Origin: Haloarcula rubripromontorii | GTDB lineage: Archaea > Halobacteriota > Halobacteria > Halobacteriales > Haloarculaceae | DNA: 60,373 bases | Reading direction: 5' to 3' | Assembly: GCF_001280425.1 (NCBI RefSeq) | Contig: NZ_LIUF01000008.1 | Span: forward strand, 1-60,373 | Shown: positions 51,581-60,209 of the stretch, in pieces | Layout of the letters: every line of letters starts with the position of its first letter | Position numbering within the stretch: position 1 is the stretch's first letter | Notes under the pieces: model-generated | Seen by the model: only the letters and a program-made list of their open reading frames with translations | Database searches by the model: none | What the model was told of the DNA's origin: nothing | Translations under genes and position numbers: made by a program

Positions 51581-51793
51581 GAGGCCGGAAACCATCTGCC
51601 GGGAGACTACGTATTCGACACCAACGCTGATGTCTCCGTCTACGAGCACACCCGGAAGTACATCGCCGATAACGGTCGCGACCACGATTCCCGATTTGAT
51701 TCCCCGCGGGACGCCGTACAGATGGCCCTTGGGTACTTCGAAGAGGCCCAAACGGGTGGTAATAGTGTGTGGCCACCGCTGTTGAGTCCGTAA
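51581..51793 (+). pseudogene. Truncated paralogue of the 50717 gene
   Basis: The frame reads EAGNHLPGDYVFDTNADVSV then YEHTRKYIADNG and FDSPRDAVQMALGYFEEAQT before a TAA at 51791. It aligns with EAGNQLAGDYV … ASVYESFGQYAV … FDNARDAAQYAFG of the 50717 gene. The first half is absent and no start codon is available, so this is a 5'-deleted duplicate. Confidence 0.7.
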
Positions 51794-51805
51794 TACGGGA
51801 CGCCC

Positions 51806-53239
51806 CTACTGGGAGATCAGTTGCTTCAGAGGGGAGATATTGACGTTCTGGCTGAACACGTTGTCCGGATCGTATTCGGCCTTGACTTCCGCGAGGCGGT
51901 CGTAGGCGTCGCCGTACACCTGATCGGCCCAGTCCTCCCACTCCTGCTCTTCGACGCCCGTGAAGCCGGCGTAGGCGCCTTCGGCACCGGCGTCGCGGAG
52001 CATGCGCTCGGTTTCGCGCGCCCACTCGAAGACTTCGGCGTTGTCGAAGTCCTCCCAGTTGGCCTCGACGGTGAGCATGTACTCCTTGTCGTCCCACTGG
52101 TAGGCGGCGTCGGGGCCGTGGCCGACGTTGCCGCCCATCGCCCAGATGCCGGTGGCAGCCAGCGGCGAGGGGGCCTTCTCGGCCTGCTCGTGGAAGATGT
52201 CGAGCACCTCGTCGGTCAGCTCGTCGACGTAGACCGAGCGGTGGCAGTACTTGCGCCCCCACGGGAACATCTGAGTGCCGAGGTCGTGGAGCATCTCGTA
52301 CGGCATCGGTTCGCTCATGTCGATGATGGGCTCGGCGATGCTGCGGAGGGGCTCGAACACCTCCATGCCCTCCTCGGGGTCGCCCGCGTAGCAGCCGAGG
52401 ATGCCGACGGCGTCCTGCCCGGCCAGTTCGTCGGGCATCGGCGGCAGGTTGGGCACCTCGGCGTCGAGTAGGATGGTCGTCGCCTCCTCGGGCGCGTCGG
52501 CGGAGAACTCGCGGTAGGCCTCCAGCACGTCCTCGGCCACGTCACCGGGGTAGAAGATGCCGAGGCCGCCGACGATGGGGCCGACCTCGTACAGCTCGAA
52601 CTCGAAGTTGGTGACGACGCCGAAGTTGCCACCGCCGCCGCGCACCGCCCAGAACAGGTCTTCGTTCTGGTCGGGCGAGGCCTTGACCAGCTCTCCCTCG
52701 GGCGTGACGAGTTCGACGCTCTGGAGGGCGTCGACGCCGAGGCCGTTCTTGCGGCGCATCCAGCCGATGCCGCCGCCGAGCGTCGAACCGGGGATGCCGA
52801 CGTCGCCGGCACTCCCGGTGGGGAACGCGAGGCCGTGCTGCTGGGTCTCGGCGAGCACGTCCTCGGCGCGGGTGCCCGGCTCAACGCGCGCGACCTGCTC
52901 CTCGGGATCGACATGAACACCGTCCATGTCCTCAAGGTCGATCACGAGGCCCTGATTGACGATAGCACTCCCAGCCTGATGGTGCGCACCGCCTCGGATG
53001 GAGATCTCGAGACCGTTCTCGCGAGCGAACTGGATAGCGGTCGCCACGTCGGTTGCGCCTTTCACGCGGGTGATGATGGCGGGATACTTGTTTATCAGCC
53101 CGTTCCAGACGTTACGAGCATCTTCGTACTCTTCGCTATCAGGGAGAATCAGATCTCCGCGCAGGTCGTCGTCGAGACTCTTGATAGCCCCTTCATCGAG
53201 TTCGGCAACCGTCCCAAGTGGATGCTTACGTTCAGACAT
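51806..53239 (-). CDS. FAD-linked oxidase (berberine-bridge type)
   Basis: A 477-aa FAD-dependent oxidoreductase. The FAD_binding_4 domain (about 50-220) has ISIRGGAHHQAGSAIVNQGL with the conserved R-G-G-x-H, PGTRAEDVLAETQQHGLAFP and GIPGSTLGGGIGWM. The C-terminal BBE motif YDPDNVFSQNVNISP is present. Family members oxidise sugars, alcohols or alkaloid-like substrates; the substrate cannot be told. No signal peptide. GC-rich metabolic cargo unlike the surrounding small genes, hence likely a separate acquisition. Confidence 0.88.
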   Translation of the reverse strand: MSERKHPLGTVAELDEGAIKSLDDDLRGDLILPDSEEYEDARNVWNGLINKYPAIITRVKGATDVATAIQFARENGLEISIRGGAHHQAGSAIVNQGLVIDLEDMDGVHVDPEEQVARVEPGTRAEDVLAETQQHGLAFPTGSAGDVGIPGSTLGGGIGWMRRKNGLGVDALQSVELVTPEGELVKASPDQNEDLFWAVRGGGGNFGVVTNFEFELYEVGPIVGGLGIFYPGDVAEDVLEAYREFSADAPEEATTILLDAEVPNLPPMPDELAGQDAVGILGCYAGDPEEGMEVFEPLRSIAEPIIDMSEPMPYEMLHDLGTQMFPWGRKYCHRSVYVDELTDEVLDIFHEQAEKAPSPLAATGIWAMGGNVGHGPDAAYQWDDKEYMLTVEANWEDFDNAEVFEWARETERMLRDAGAEGAYAGFTGVEEQEWEDWADQVYGDAYDRLAEVKAEYDPDNVFSQNVNISPLKQLISQ

Positions 53240-53309
53240 TCAGGAGTCAGAAGGCACAGTACCATCAGGTAGTCAACGGGTGAGATACTAACTCACCACC
53301 TGATACAGT

Positions 53310-53717
53310 TCAGTCGAACTTTCCGAGTCGCGACTGTGCTTTCCGCACGGCACTCCCGAGCGTCCCCGAGAAGCGCAGCCAGCCGCTGCTCGACGCGTCC
53401 GCGCTCTTCTCACCGTGATACGCAGAAATCCGAACCTTGTACGGCGGGAACGCCAGCGTCCGCTTCTGAATATCGAACTCGTCCTCCTTGACTGCGATCA
53501 CCGTCTTCCGGTAGTCGACGTTCAGGACTTGGAATCCGACATCGAACTGCTCGGCGTTTTGTTCGGCGTCCGCGATCGCCTTGTCCGTTGCTCGACCTCT
53601 CGTTAGGTAGGATGCTCCGAGTCCTTCGATGCGACGACCGTCATCGGCCTGTCCAACCGCTCGCACGACGAAGGGTCGGCTGTTGTGTAAGTAGTCAGTG
53701 TTCGTGATTTCCGTCAT
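53310..53717 (-). CDS. Hypothetical protein (135 aa)
   Basis: MTEITNTDYLHNSRPFVVRA, with RRIEGLGASYLTRGRATDKA and a basic C-terminal part (SGTLGSAVRKAQSRLGKFD). Less acidic than most genes here. Divergent from the 1166-aa NTPase gene; the 120-bp gap holds both promoters. Not recognised. Confidence 0.6.
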   Translation of the reverse strand: MTEITNTDYLHNSRPFVVRAVGQADDGRRIEGLGASYLTRGRATDKAIADAEQNAEQFDVGFQVLNVDYRKTVIAVKEDEFDIQKRTLAFPPYKVRISAYHGEKSADASSSGWLRFSGTLGSAVRKAQSRLGKFD

Positions 53718-53838
53718 GGGTAGTTCGCAACAGGATGGTTCGTCGGAGACATCCTATCTTCACTCCCCGACACACTATGTCGGAAGTTCGGCCGCTTCCG
53801 TCGAATTCATAGTACGGGGATTGTGAAACTGGCATCAA

Positions 53839-56800
53839 ATGGTAGAGAGTTCGGCTGATCTTGACGATGTTCTCGATCGGGTCGCGCAGCGTATCGAGTT
53901 TCTCGAGTTACTCTCTGATGGCGAGTGGATGACGAACGAGATCGTCGACGAACTTCCGCATTCTCGGTCGACGGTCTCTCGAGCCCTTCGTCAGCTGCAG
54001 GAGACCGATCTGATAGAGAAGAGAACAGACGGCTATACGGTTACACCACACGGTGCTCTCCTAACTGAACAGTACCGAGACTACAAATCCGAAGCTCGCT
54101 CGATATTCGGCGCCCGGCAACTACTCGAATCGCTTCCGGATGACGAGGAGGTCGCTCGAGAGTTCGTTGCGAACGCTCGGAAGATTGGGTCTGCGGAGTC
54201 GCCGCCGTTTCGGCCACTCGAGGTTATCTCGGAGCAGATAGCGACCGGTCGACGCGTCCACGCCTATCTGCCGACACTCTCCGGCCCGCATCTCCTCCGT
54301 GTCTTCCGCCGTCTCGTGGTCGAGGAAAACGGGTCACTGAAACTGTTCGTCTCGACCGACCTCGGCGAGTCGTTGTTATCGTACTACCCCGGGATACTCG
54401 GCGAGCTTGCCAACGGAGGAGACGTCGACATCCAGTTCGTGAATGGCCCCTCTTACGGTATCATCGTCTCCACACCGTCAGCGAACCGTGAAGCTACAGT
54501 GACCGTGTATTCTGAGGACGGGGCGATGCAAGGCGGTCTAGCAACGGACGATGATTCGGGTGTCGAGTGGGCGCTCGGGCGGGTTCGTGAGCTTGAATCC
54601 ACAGCTACTGACCGAACCGAGGATTTCAAAGCGATCCCGACAAGAGAGGAGCCACATCTCTCGCCGTTGGGAAACGAGTCCCCACACACAGCATCGGGAT
54701 CAGGGAAGTTCCCATTCGATCTTCGTGAGGAGGGCTTCGAGTTACTCTCGGAGACCGACTTCGCATCGGATGGGCTTCCCCCTGACACAGCACTACGCGT
54801 CGGGCTTTCCTTCGCCGAGATAGACGACGGGCTGGCCATCGAGCGGACGATCGAGTCGGACGGCCGGGAGGAACGCTCCCTGACGAGCGTACTCATCGAC
54901 CAATTACGCGACGGAGCGGACACTGTCCTCCTCGGGCCACCGGGATCAGGGAAGAGCACCGTCTGTAAGATGGTCGCTCGTGAGTGGGCTGTTCGTGATC
55001 GTGGCCCAGTCGTGTATCGTGAAGCCGACCACGGTCGATCCTTCGAGTCGGTCGCTGCACTTGAAGATTATCTACAGCGTTCTGAGGGCCACACGTTGGT
55101 AGTCGTTGAGGACGCTCTCCGTCTGGAGTCCCGTCAAATTCTCTCCGTCGTCGAGACATTCAGAGACGACGGTGATGTGACGTTCTTGCTCGACTCTCGA
55201 CAGCGGGAGTGGGACGATCCAACAGAACCTCTCAAAGATGCGCGGTTGGACTCCATTCGCCGGCAGGTGCTTTCACGGGTGTCGATGCCCGAACTCACCG
55301 AGCGTGAAGCTCAGAGTCTCGTCGATACGGCTGCCCAAGCAACGGATGGAACGATGGACTTGGACGGGGGAACGATCGTGGAACGCGTCCACGAGACCAG
55401 CCGCACTGATGATGCGGTAAGGCCGGGCGAGATGTTTCTGGCTCAGCAGCTCTTGTTGACCAGACTTGACTCGATGGCGCCGTACGAGACATCGACGGCG
55501 ACTACTTTCGAAGAAGACGTGCTGTACTGGTACGACGAGTTCGTTAACGCCGAGTCGGACTGCCTCGGCGATCTCGCTCTTCTCGTCAACGTCTTCAACG
55601 CTGCAGGTCTCCCCATCGCTCCAGAACTACTCCACAGTTTGTCTATCCAGTACGATACGGAGGTCGTTTCTCGGAGTCTCGAAAAGTTAGAGGGAACACT
55701 CCTCTTCGAATCGACGAACGAGGAGTTCGGGCGTGAATATCGGACGAACAGCGAACTCTGGTCTGTCCGTTTTCTCGAACAGTTTGTCCACTCGTCCCCC
55801 GACCCAGCTACGCGATTTGAACGATCCATCCAGCCCGTTCTATCTCTTGTCGACGAGCCAGTACATCGAGACCGTATCTCGAAGGAAATCGAACACGATA
55901 CTCCATACCTCAGTCAAATCGAATACCATCCGACAACGTGGAGCGAGGAGTTCGTCACGCGTCTCTTCCAGATCGGTCTGACCTATTACCGACTCGCACC
56001 GATGTTCGGCACCAGTTCGGAGACGGATCTGGAGCTCCCGTCCGAATGCTCCGACGTGCTGGCCGCTCGAATCTCCAGTTGGCGAGGACGGATGTACGAG
56101 GTTCACGGGATGCATGACACGGCGCTCGCGGAGTACGAGTTGCTCGAAGGAAAGCTGGATTCGCTGACCGAACTCCCATCCGACGAAGCCGAGCGACTCC
56201 GGTGTGACTGCTTGACAGGCAAAGTATCGATTCGCAGTGACCAAGGTCAGCTGGACGAAGCCGCTGTGTTCGCTGAAGAGGCCATCCAAGTCGTAAAGGA
56301 CGGTGACATCGACGACCGGGAGCCACCTGCTCGACTGGATTATGCCCATATTGCGTACAAACGGGCCGACTTCGACGAGGCGTTGGATCGGTACGAGGCC
56401 TGTATCGAGGCAGCGAAACGCGTCGGAAACAAAGAGGCACGCGCGCGTGCTTTGACTGCGTCCGGGGCGATTCTCTCGGAACGCGGGAAGTACGATCGTG
56501 CAACCCAACGATACAAGCAGGCACTTGATCTTTCCCGTGAAATCAACGATCGTCGAAACGAGGCTAATACACTGGGTAATATGGGCGTCTTGGCGCGAGA
56601 CAGGAGCGAACTTGAGCGAGCACTCGATCGGTTCAGGGAGAAACTGCGATTGGCCAGAGAATTAGGAGAACGACACACCGAAGCAAACGCACTGTGGAAC
56701 ATCGCGAGCGTTGAGTCGGAGCGTGGAAACCTCGAAACGGCGGTCGACCACGCGACGAAGGCGCTCGAACTGAGTCGAGAGGTGGACGTCCTGCGAGTTG

Positions 56801-57339
56801 TCGCAGAGTCACTCCATTTGCTCAGCGAAATCGAGCGCCAGCGCGGGAATCTGGAACAAAGCCGGCAGTACGCCGAGGACAGTCTAGACGCGTTCGAAGA
56901 AAGCGGTTACAAATACGGAGTGGCGGCTGCCTATCGAAACCTTGCCCGTATCGAACTGGAGGCAGAGCAGTACTACTCTGCACGGGAGCACGTCGAAGAA
57001 GCACGAACACTGGCCGAAGAGATGGAAACGCAGGCCGGCCTTGCTGCCTGTGACGAGATCGACTCACGAATCGCATATCAAGAGGGACGATTGTCGGAGG
57101 CGGAAGAACGAGCACAAGCCGGGCTGGAAACCTACCGTTCGACCGACCGAAGGAAGGGTGCTGCTGAAACACTTCGCGTCCTGTCGCTCGTAGCGTTCAA
57201 ACGAGGTAACTCAGATCGTGGTCGATCGTACCTCAACGAGGCGACGGAACTGGCTCACGAAGCCGGAGTTCAGCGTACAATCGATCGGATTGAGCGAACG
57301 GAGTCTCGCTACTGTAGCGTGAAAAAAGAGCAGGTATAG
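53839..57339 (+). CDS. wHTH-NTPase-TPR protein (1166 aa)
   Basis: A large three-part signalling protein. Residues 1-95 form a winged helix (IEFLELLSDGEWMTNEIVDE, RSTVSRALRQLQETDLIEKR), and 95-260 resemble the sensor half of haloarchaeal HTH regulators. The NTPase has Walker A GPPGSGKST (about 366-374), Walker B-like TLVVVEDALR and VTFLLDSRQREWDD, followed by helical subdomains. From about 740 to 1150 there are roughly ten TPR repeats (such as DFDEALDRYEACIEAAKRVG, KYDRATQRYKQALDLSREIN). This is the plan of STAND regulators and of some antiviral STAND sensors; no separate effector is visible. Confidence 0.85.
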   Translation: MVESSADLDDVLDRVAQRIEFLELLSDGEWMTNEIVDELPHSRSTVSRALRQLQETDLIEKRTDGYTVTPHGALLTEQYRDYKSEARSIFGARQLLESLPDDEEVAREFVANARKIGSAESPPFRPLEVISEQIATGRRVHAYLPTLSGPHLLRVFRRLVVEENGSLKLFVSTDLGESLLSYYPGILGELANGGDVDIQFVNGPSYGIIVSTPSANREATVTVYSEDGAMQGGLATDDDSGVEWALGRVRELESTATDRTEDFKAIPTREEPHLSPLGNESPHTASGSGKFPFDLREEGFELLSETDFASDGLPPDTALRVGLSFAEIDDGLAIERTIESDGREERSLTSVLIDQLRDGADTVLLGPPGSGKSTVCKMVAREWAVRDRGPVVYREADHGRSFESVAALEDYLQRSEGHTLVVVEDALRLESRQILSVVETFRDDGDVTFLLDSRQREWDDPTEPLKDARLDSIRRQVLSRVSMPELTEREAQSLVDTAAQATDGTMDLDGGTIVERVHETSRTDDAVRPGEMFLAQQLLLTRLDSMAPYETSTATTFEEDVLYWYDEFVNAESDCLGDLALLVNVFNAAGLPIAPELLHSLSIQYDTEVVSRSLEKLEGTLLFESTNEEFGREYRTNSELWSVRFLEQFVHSSPDPATRFERSIQPVLSLVDEPVHRDRISKEIEHDTPYLSQIEYHPTTWSEEFVTRLFQIGLTYYRLAPMFGTSSETDLELPSECSDVLAARISSWRGRMYEVHGMHDTALAEYELLEGKLDSLTELPSDEAERLRCDCLTGKVSIRSDQGQLDEAAVFAEEAIQVVKDGDIDDREPPARLDYAHIAYKRADFDEALDRYEACIEAAKRVGNKEARARALTASGAILSERGKYDRATQRYKQALDLSREINDRRNEANTLGNMGVLARDRSELERALDRFREKLRLARELGERHTEANALWNIASVESERGNLETAVDHATKALELSREVDVLRVVAESLHLLSEIERQRGNLEQSRQYAEDSLDAFEESGYKYGVAAAYRNLARIELEAEQYYSAREHVEEARTLAEEMETQAGLAACDEIDSRIAYQEGRLSEAEERAQAGLETYRSTDRRKGAAETLRVLSLVAFKRGNSDRGRSYLNEATELAHEAGVQRTIDRIERTESRYCSVKKEQV

Positions 57340-57344
57340 GTCGT

Positions 57345-58313
57345 TTACGTGGAGAACTCTGCCGGGACGTTGAAAGGCTCGAGGATGCCACCGTCGTAGG
57401 TGGCAGTCAGGGTTGCCTCGATCTGTTCGCCAGTGTCGTCCCTGACGACGACCGAGACGTCAACCTCGTCACCGTCCGCGTACTCGTCAGGGAACTCGCC
57501 CATCGAGCGGACAGACTCGGGCCAGTGCTCTGTCTTACCGCCGGGCGTGACGAACCGCACGTGAAGGTACTGTGGCCTGAACGGGACGACCTCTGCGGAG
57601 CCGTTGGCGGGGACGAGCACTTTCTCACTCGGATCGGACGGACGCTCGTCGGCCTCGGCTGGCGTGGTCGTGTTGGGAACACCGTCGGTGAGAAATACTG
57701 CTGAGTCACTATGCGCTCCCCACCTGTTAATGAACAGCGGGCCGTCGCCCGTGTTTTCGATGGTGACGAGCGCAGTGCCGAACTCCTCAGTGTACTCCTC
57801 GGCGGCCTCTTCAGTAGCTTCACGGTCGTTCTTCAGAGCCTGCGTGCGAAGTCGAGAAACCTCGGTCTGGGCGGAGAACGACGTACTTGTCGAGGCGATT
57901 GCGTTGTCCTCCTCGTCGACGGCAATCAGTTCGAACTCCTCTCCGTGTAGTGTCTGGTTGGCTGACCAGACAGTCGCTGTAGAGACGCCAGTCGAGAATT
58001 CCCCGCTACCAACTTGCTCTCCATCTTGGACGACATTGATTCGTGCGACTGTATCGTCGGACACGGTTACCTTGAGTTCGCGTCCTTCGAAGCCAATCTC
58101 GCCGAAGATACCTCCCGAGGAGGTATCAGAAGATCCATCGCCGTCTGCATCAGTCTTCGAGGTGTTTGTCTCTGGATTGTCCTGATCGCTGCTACTGCAT
58201 CCAGCCAGCCCAATCGTGAGGCCAGTCGTCGCGGCCAATACTGCGCGACGACTGATTTTCAGACTAGAACCTGTACTCTCGTTCGTAGAGTCGAGATCGG
58301 AGTTTCCCCGCAT
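57345..58313 (-). CDS. Tat-exported lipoprotein (322 aa)
   Basis: The N-terminus has ISRRAVLAATTGLTIGLAGC: twin arginine, hydrophobic core and a lipobox ending at the cysteine to be lipidated. A Ser/Thr/Asp-rich linker follows, typical of haloarchaeal surface lipoproteins. The mature part is beta-rich (RELKVTVSDDTVARINVVQD, FGTALVTIENTGDGPLFINR) and resembles Ig-like or DUF4352-type domains. ATG 58313 is preferred over the in-frame TTG 58322. Its stop is 5 bp from the convergent NTPase stop. Confidence 0.85.
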   Translation of the reverse strand: MRGNSDLDSTNESTGSSLKISRRAVLAATTGLTIGLAGCSSSDQDNPETNTSKTDADGDGSSDTSSGGIFGEIGFEGRELKVTVSDDTVARINVVQDGEQVGSGEFSTGVSTATVWSANQTLHGEEFELIAVDEEDNAIASTSTSFSAQTEVSRLRTQALKNDREATEEAAEEYTEEFGTALVTIENTGDGPLFINRWGAHSDSAVFLTDGVPNTTTPAEADERPSDPSEKVLVPANGSAEVVPFRPQYLHVRFVTPGGKTEHWPESVRSMGEFPDEYADGDEVDVSVVVRDDTGEQIEATLTATYDGGILEPFNVPAEFST

Positions 58314-58387
58314 CGGTTGCAATATCGAGGGGTATCAGGGTGTAGTCAGCGGATGAAGCACTGTCTCACTAATTGACTCACTGTAGA

Positions 58388-58482
58388 CATTCCCCACAAG
58401 CCCAACTGGTGAACTCACCTCGCGGGGCGACAACCTCGTCGCTGAACCCGAAGACCTCTGGATCTCCTACCGCGACGACTGA
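58388..58482 (+). pseudogene. C-terminal gene fragment
   Basis: The frame reads SPTGELTSRGDNLVAEPEDL then WISYRDD before TGA at 58480. Strongly protein-like but only about 30 codons with a stop just upstream. The opposite strand is also open here, so the call is tentative. Confidence 0.35.
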
Positions 58483-58528
58483 ACATGTTTCTAAAACCTC
58501 AACTGGATAGACTACGGCTTACCCGAGT

Positions 58529-58846
58529 ATGAACCTCGACGAAGTCCTCGACATCCTCGAAGGCGGCGAACTCAAGGTCTACGAAACGCCACTCGGAACG
58601 AAACTGTCGCTGAAGACCCCTACCGGAGAAGACTGGCACTTCGCCCCCGAAGAACGCGAAGCCGCACGAGACTTGATCGGGCGTTATGAGGACGTCGCCA
58701 CCCTCGCCTACGACGCCGACGACGATGACGAACTTGCCCGCATCCTCACTGAAGCCGACGATGACGCGTGGCGCGTGATTGGTCGCGTAGAGAATATCCC
58801 CGCCTCAACCGAAGAGGCACGAGAGTTGGTCAAGTCCAACGACTGA
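58529..58846 (+). CDS. Hypothetical protein (105 aa)
   Basis: MNLDEVLDILEGGELKVYET, then LSLKTPTGEDWHFAPEEREA and a helical acidic half (YDADDDDELARILTEADDDA). ATG 58529, with GGATAGAC about 25 nt upstream as a weak TATA box. Convergent with the 83-aa gene. Not recognised. Confidence 0.6.
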   Translation: MNLDEVLDILEGGELKVYETPLGTKLSLKTPTGEDWHFAPEEREAARDLIGRYEDVATLAYDADDDDELARILTEADDDAWRVIGRVENIPASTEEARELVKSND

Positions 58847-58852
58847 CCGCTG

Positions 58853-59104
58853 TCACTCGTCTTCGACGATGAACGCGACACCGTACTCGGTGTCAACCAC
58901 GCGAGTCTGCATCACCTCAACGTCGTCAGCCGCCTCCACGTCCCACTCCGAAATTTCCTCGGCCTCCCCTTCGGTCTCCGCGGGCACGATGTACGCACTC
59001 CCATCGCCCATCTGCCCCGTCGACACGTCATCCGGGTCATCCATACGCTCGCGCAACTCCTCCACCAACTCCCACATCGGGTCTTTGGGCAACTCTTCGT
59101 CCAT
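58853..59104 (-). CDS. Hypothetical protein (83 aa)
   Basis: MDEELPKDPMWELVEELRER, ending VVDTEYGVAFIVEDE; small and very acidic. ATG 59104 is used; an in-frame GTG at 59110 overlaps the stop of the upstream gene. Second gene of a two-gene operon. Not recognised. Confidence 0.6.
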   Translation of the reverse strand: MDEELPKDPMWELVEELRERMDDPDDVSTGQMGDGSAYIVPAETEGEAEEISEWDVEAADDVEVMQTRVVDTEYGVAFIVEDE

Positions 59105-59106
59105 CG

Positions 59107-59484
59107 TCACTCTCCTCCCGTGAACCCACTCACGTCAATCACGTCGCTCTCCGCAATTTTCTGGTTGATGTTCTCCACGGCTTTGTCGGCAGCAGCCTCG
59201 TGCTTGCGGAACCGTTCCTCCTTCATCACACACACGCCGTACTTGATGTCCTCACCATCGCCAGTTCCGCCGGTGATAACAGGGGTTGCGATGACGTCAG
59301 GGAATCGGTCATCCTCGTTCCACCGCGACTCGTTCATCCCCGCAGCCGCGTCCTGTGCGTGATCTTCATCCCACTCCTCCGCTTCGGGGCTGATGACGAA
59401 CTGGTGTTCCTTCCGCTCCAGTTCGGCGTCGATCTCATCCGCGAACTCACTCAGCGGCGACTCGAAAGCATCCATCCAGTGCAT
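59107..59484 (-). CDS. Hypothetical protein (125 aa)
   Basis: MHWMDAFESPLSEFADEIDA, DVIATPVITGGTGDGEDIKY and ERFRKHEAAADKAVENINQK: an acidic alpha/beta protein. TTTTAAAAGG on the minus strand (59520-59511) lies about 30 nt upstream of ATG 59484, so the longer frame from 59511 is rejected. Last gene of the element before attR. Confidence 0.65.
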   Translation of the reverse strand: MHWMDAFESPLSEFADEIDAELERKEHQFVISPEAEEWDEDHAQDAAAGMNESRWNEDDRFPDVIATPVITGGTGDGEDIKYGVCVMKEERFRKHEAAADKAVENINQKIAESDVIDVSGFTGGE

Positions 59485-59754
59485 TTCACTCCGATTTTGT
59501 GGAACTGCCACCTTTTAAAATTCCACATTCAAAACCTGCCGACGGCACCTCCGACGAACCGGGTCACCAACCCACTTGCACGAGGACGGGTCTGATGCTC
59601 CCCGAGTACAGGCTACCACGCACGGCCCTAGGCCGTCAAGTGCAGATCTTTATCACCTCGGAGTACAGTCTACCCAATAGACCACGACTACCGATGCCGC
59701 CGACGCACCCACGCGATGGCTTGGTCACGGATGCCCTTGCACGGGTGAAGAGAA

Positions 59755-59780
59755 AGCCAAGGGGCGGATTTGAACCGGCG
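59755..59780 (-). repeat. Inverted copy of the tRNA-Cys 3' end
   Basis: The minus strand reads CGCCGGTTCAAATCCG then CCCCTTGGCT, 25 of 26 bases identical to the attR and tRNA-Cys 3' end. The T-stem is broken by a C-C mismatch and no matching 5' half was found, so it is not an intact tRNA. Confidence 0.7.
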
Positions 59781-59865
59781 TCTCGGATCAGCGGCATCAA
59801 CCCGTTTGCGGCCAGCGGCGACGTTCAACCGCTCTTTCGCGGGAGTAGAGTCCGCAACCCCCCAA

Positions 59866-59911
59866 GGCCTGCAGAGCCGCCCATCGCCGGTTCAAATCCG
59901 GCCCTTGGCTT
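59866..59911 (+). other. attR: duplicated tRNA-Cys 3' segment
   Basis: A 46-bp direct copy of 1693-1738 with one difference (T59884). It is preceded by CCAAGG (59862-59867), which can pair with CCTTGG at the end of the copy. Marks the right boundary of the integrated element. Confidence 0.92.
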
Positions 59912-60164
59912 TTGAGTTTGTGACACGTCGAGGCCCTCCAGTGGATAATCCGGATGGACTCGCTTTCTGACGTGTATGTGACACCGCAAGAATCATTTGG
60001 GCCCATCGTGTGCACAGGGCAGAACAGACGAATGCGACCACTTACTCATCTCGGATAACCCCTGGGAGACGTTAGTCAGTATAGCCCCGGTAACCATCCG
60101 TCTTTAGCTAAGAGAGAAACCGCGTGACAGCAGCGGCTTATCGAGGCTTCTTTTCGAGAGGAAT

Positions 60165-60199
60165 GAGGAGGCGATAGCTGTGTCCAACAGAGCCTCCTC
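60165..60199. other. Hairpin just upstream of the IS transposase gene
   Basis: GAGGAGGC (60165-60172) and GCCTCCTC (60192-60199) form an 8-bp stem 11 nt before the transposase ATG. Such hairpins near IS ends limit read-through transcription. The IS left end itself could not be fixed. Confidence 0.45.
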
Positions 60200-60209
60200 A
60201 TCGAGAATC

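Larger units (their letters stand above)
59485..60209. other. Right junction: gene-free end of the element, attR and IS upstream region
   Basis: No protein gene was recognised. It holds the promoter of the 125-aa gene, an inverted tRNA-end copy (59755-59780), attR (59866-59911), about 250 bp of presumed chromosomal or IS-flanking DNA, and the hairpin at 60165-60199. Confidence 0.6.

Noticed and set aside
59505-59520. Longer start (59511) for the 125-aa gene
   Set aside because: The TTTTAAAAGG promoter overlaps it; ATG 59484 has correct spacing.
59755-59867. Intact second tRNA gene on the minus strand
   Set aside because: No pairing 5' acceptor and a mismatched T-stem; only the 3' end matches.
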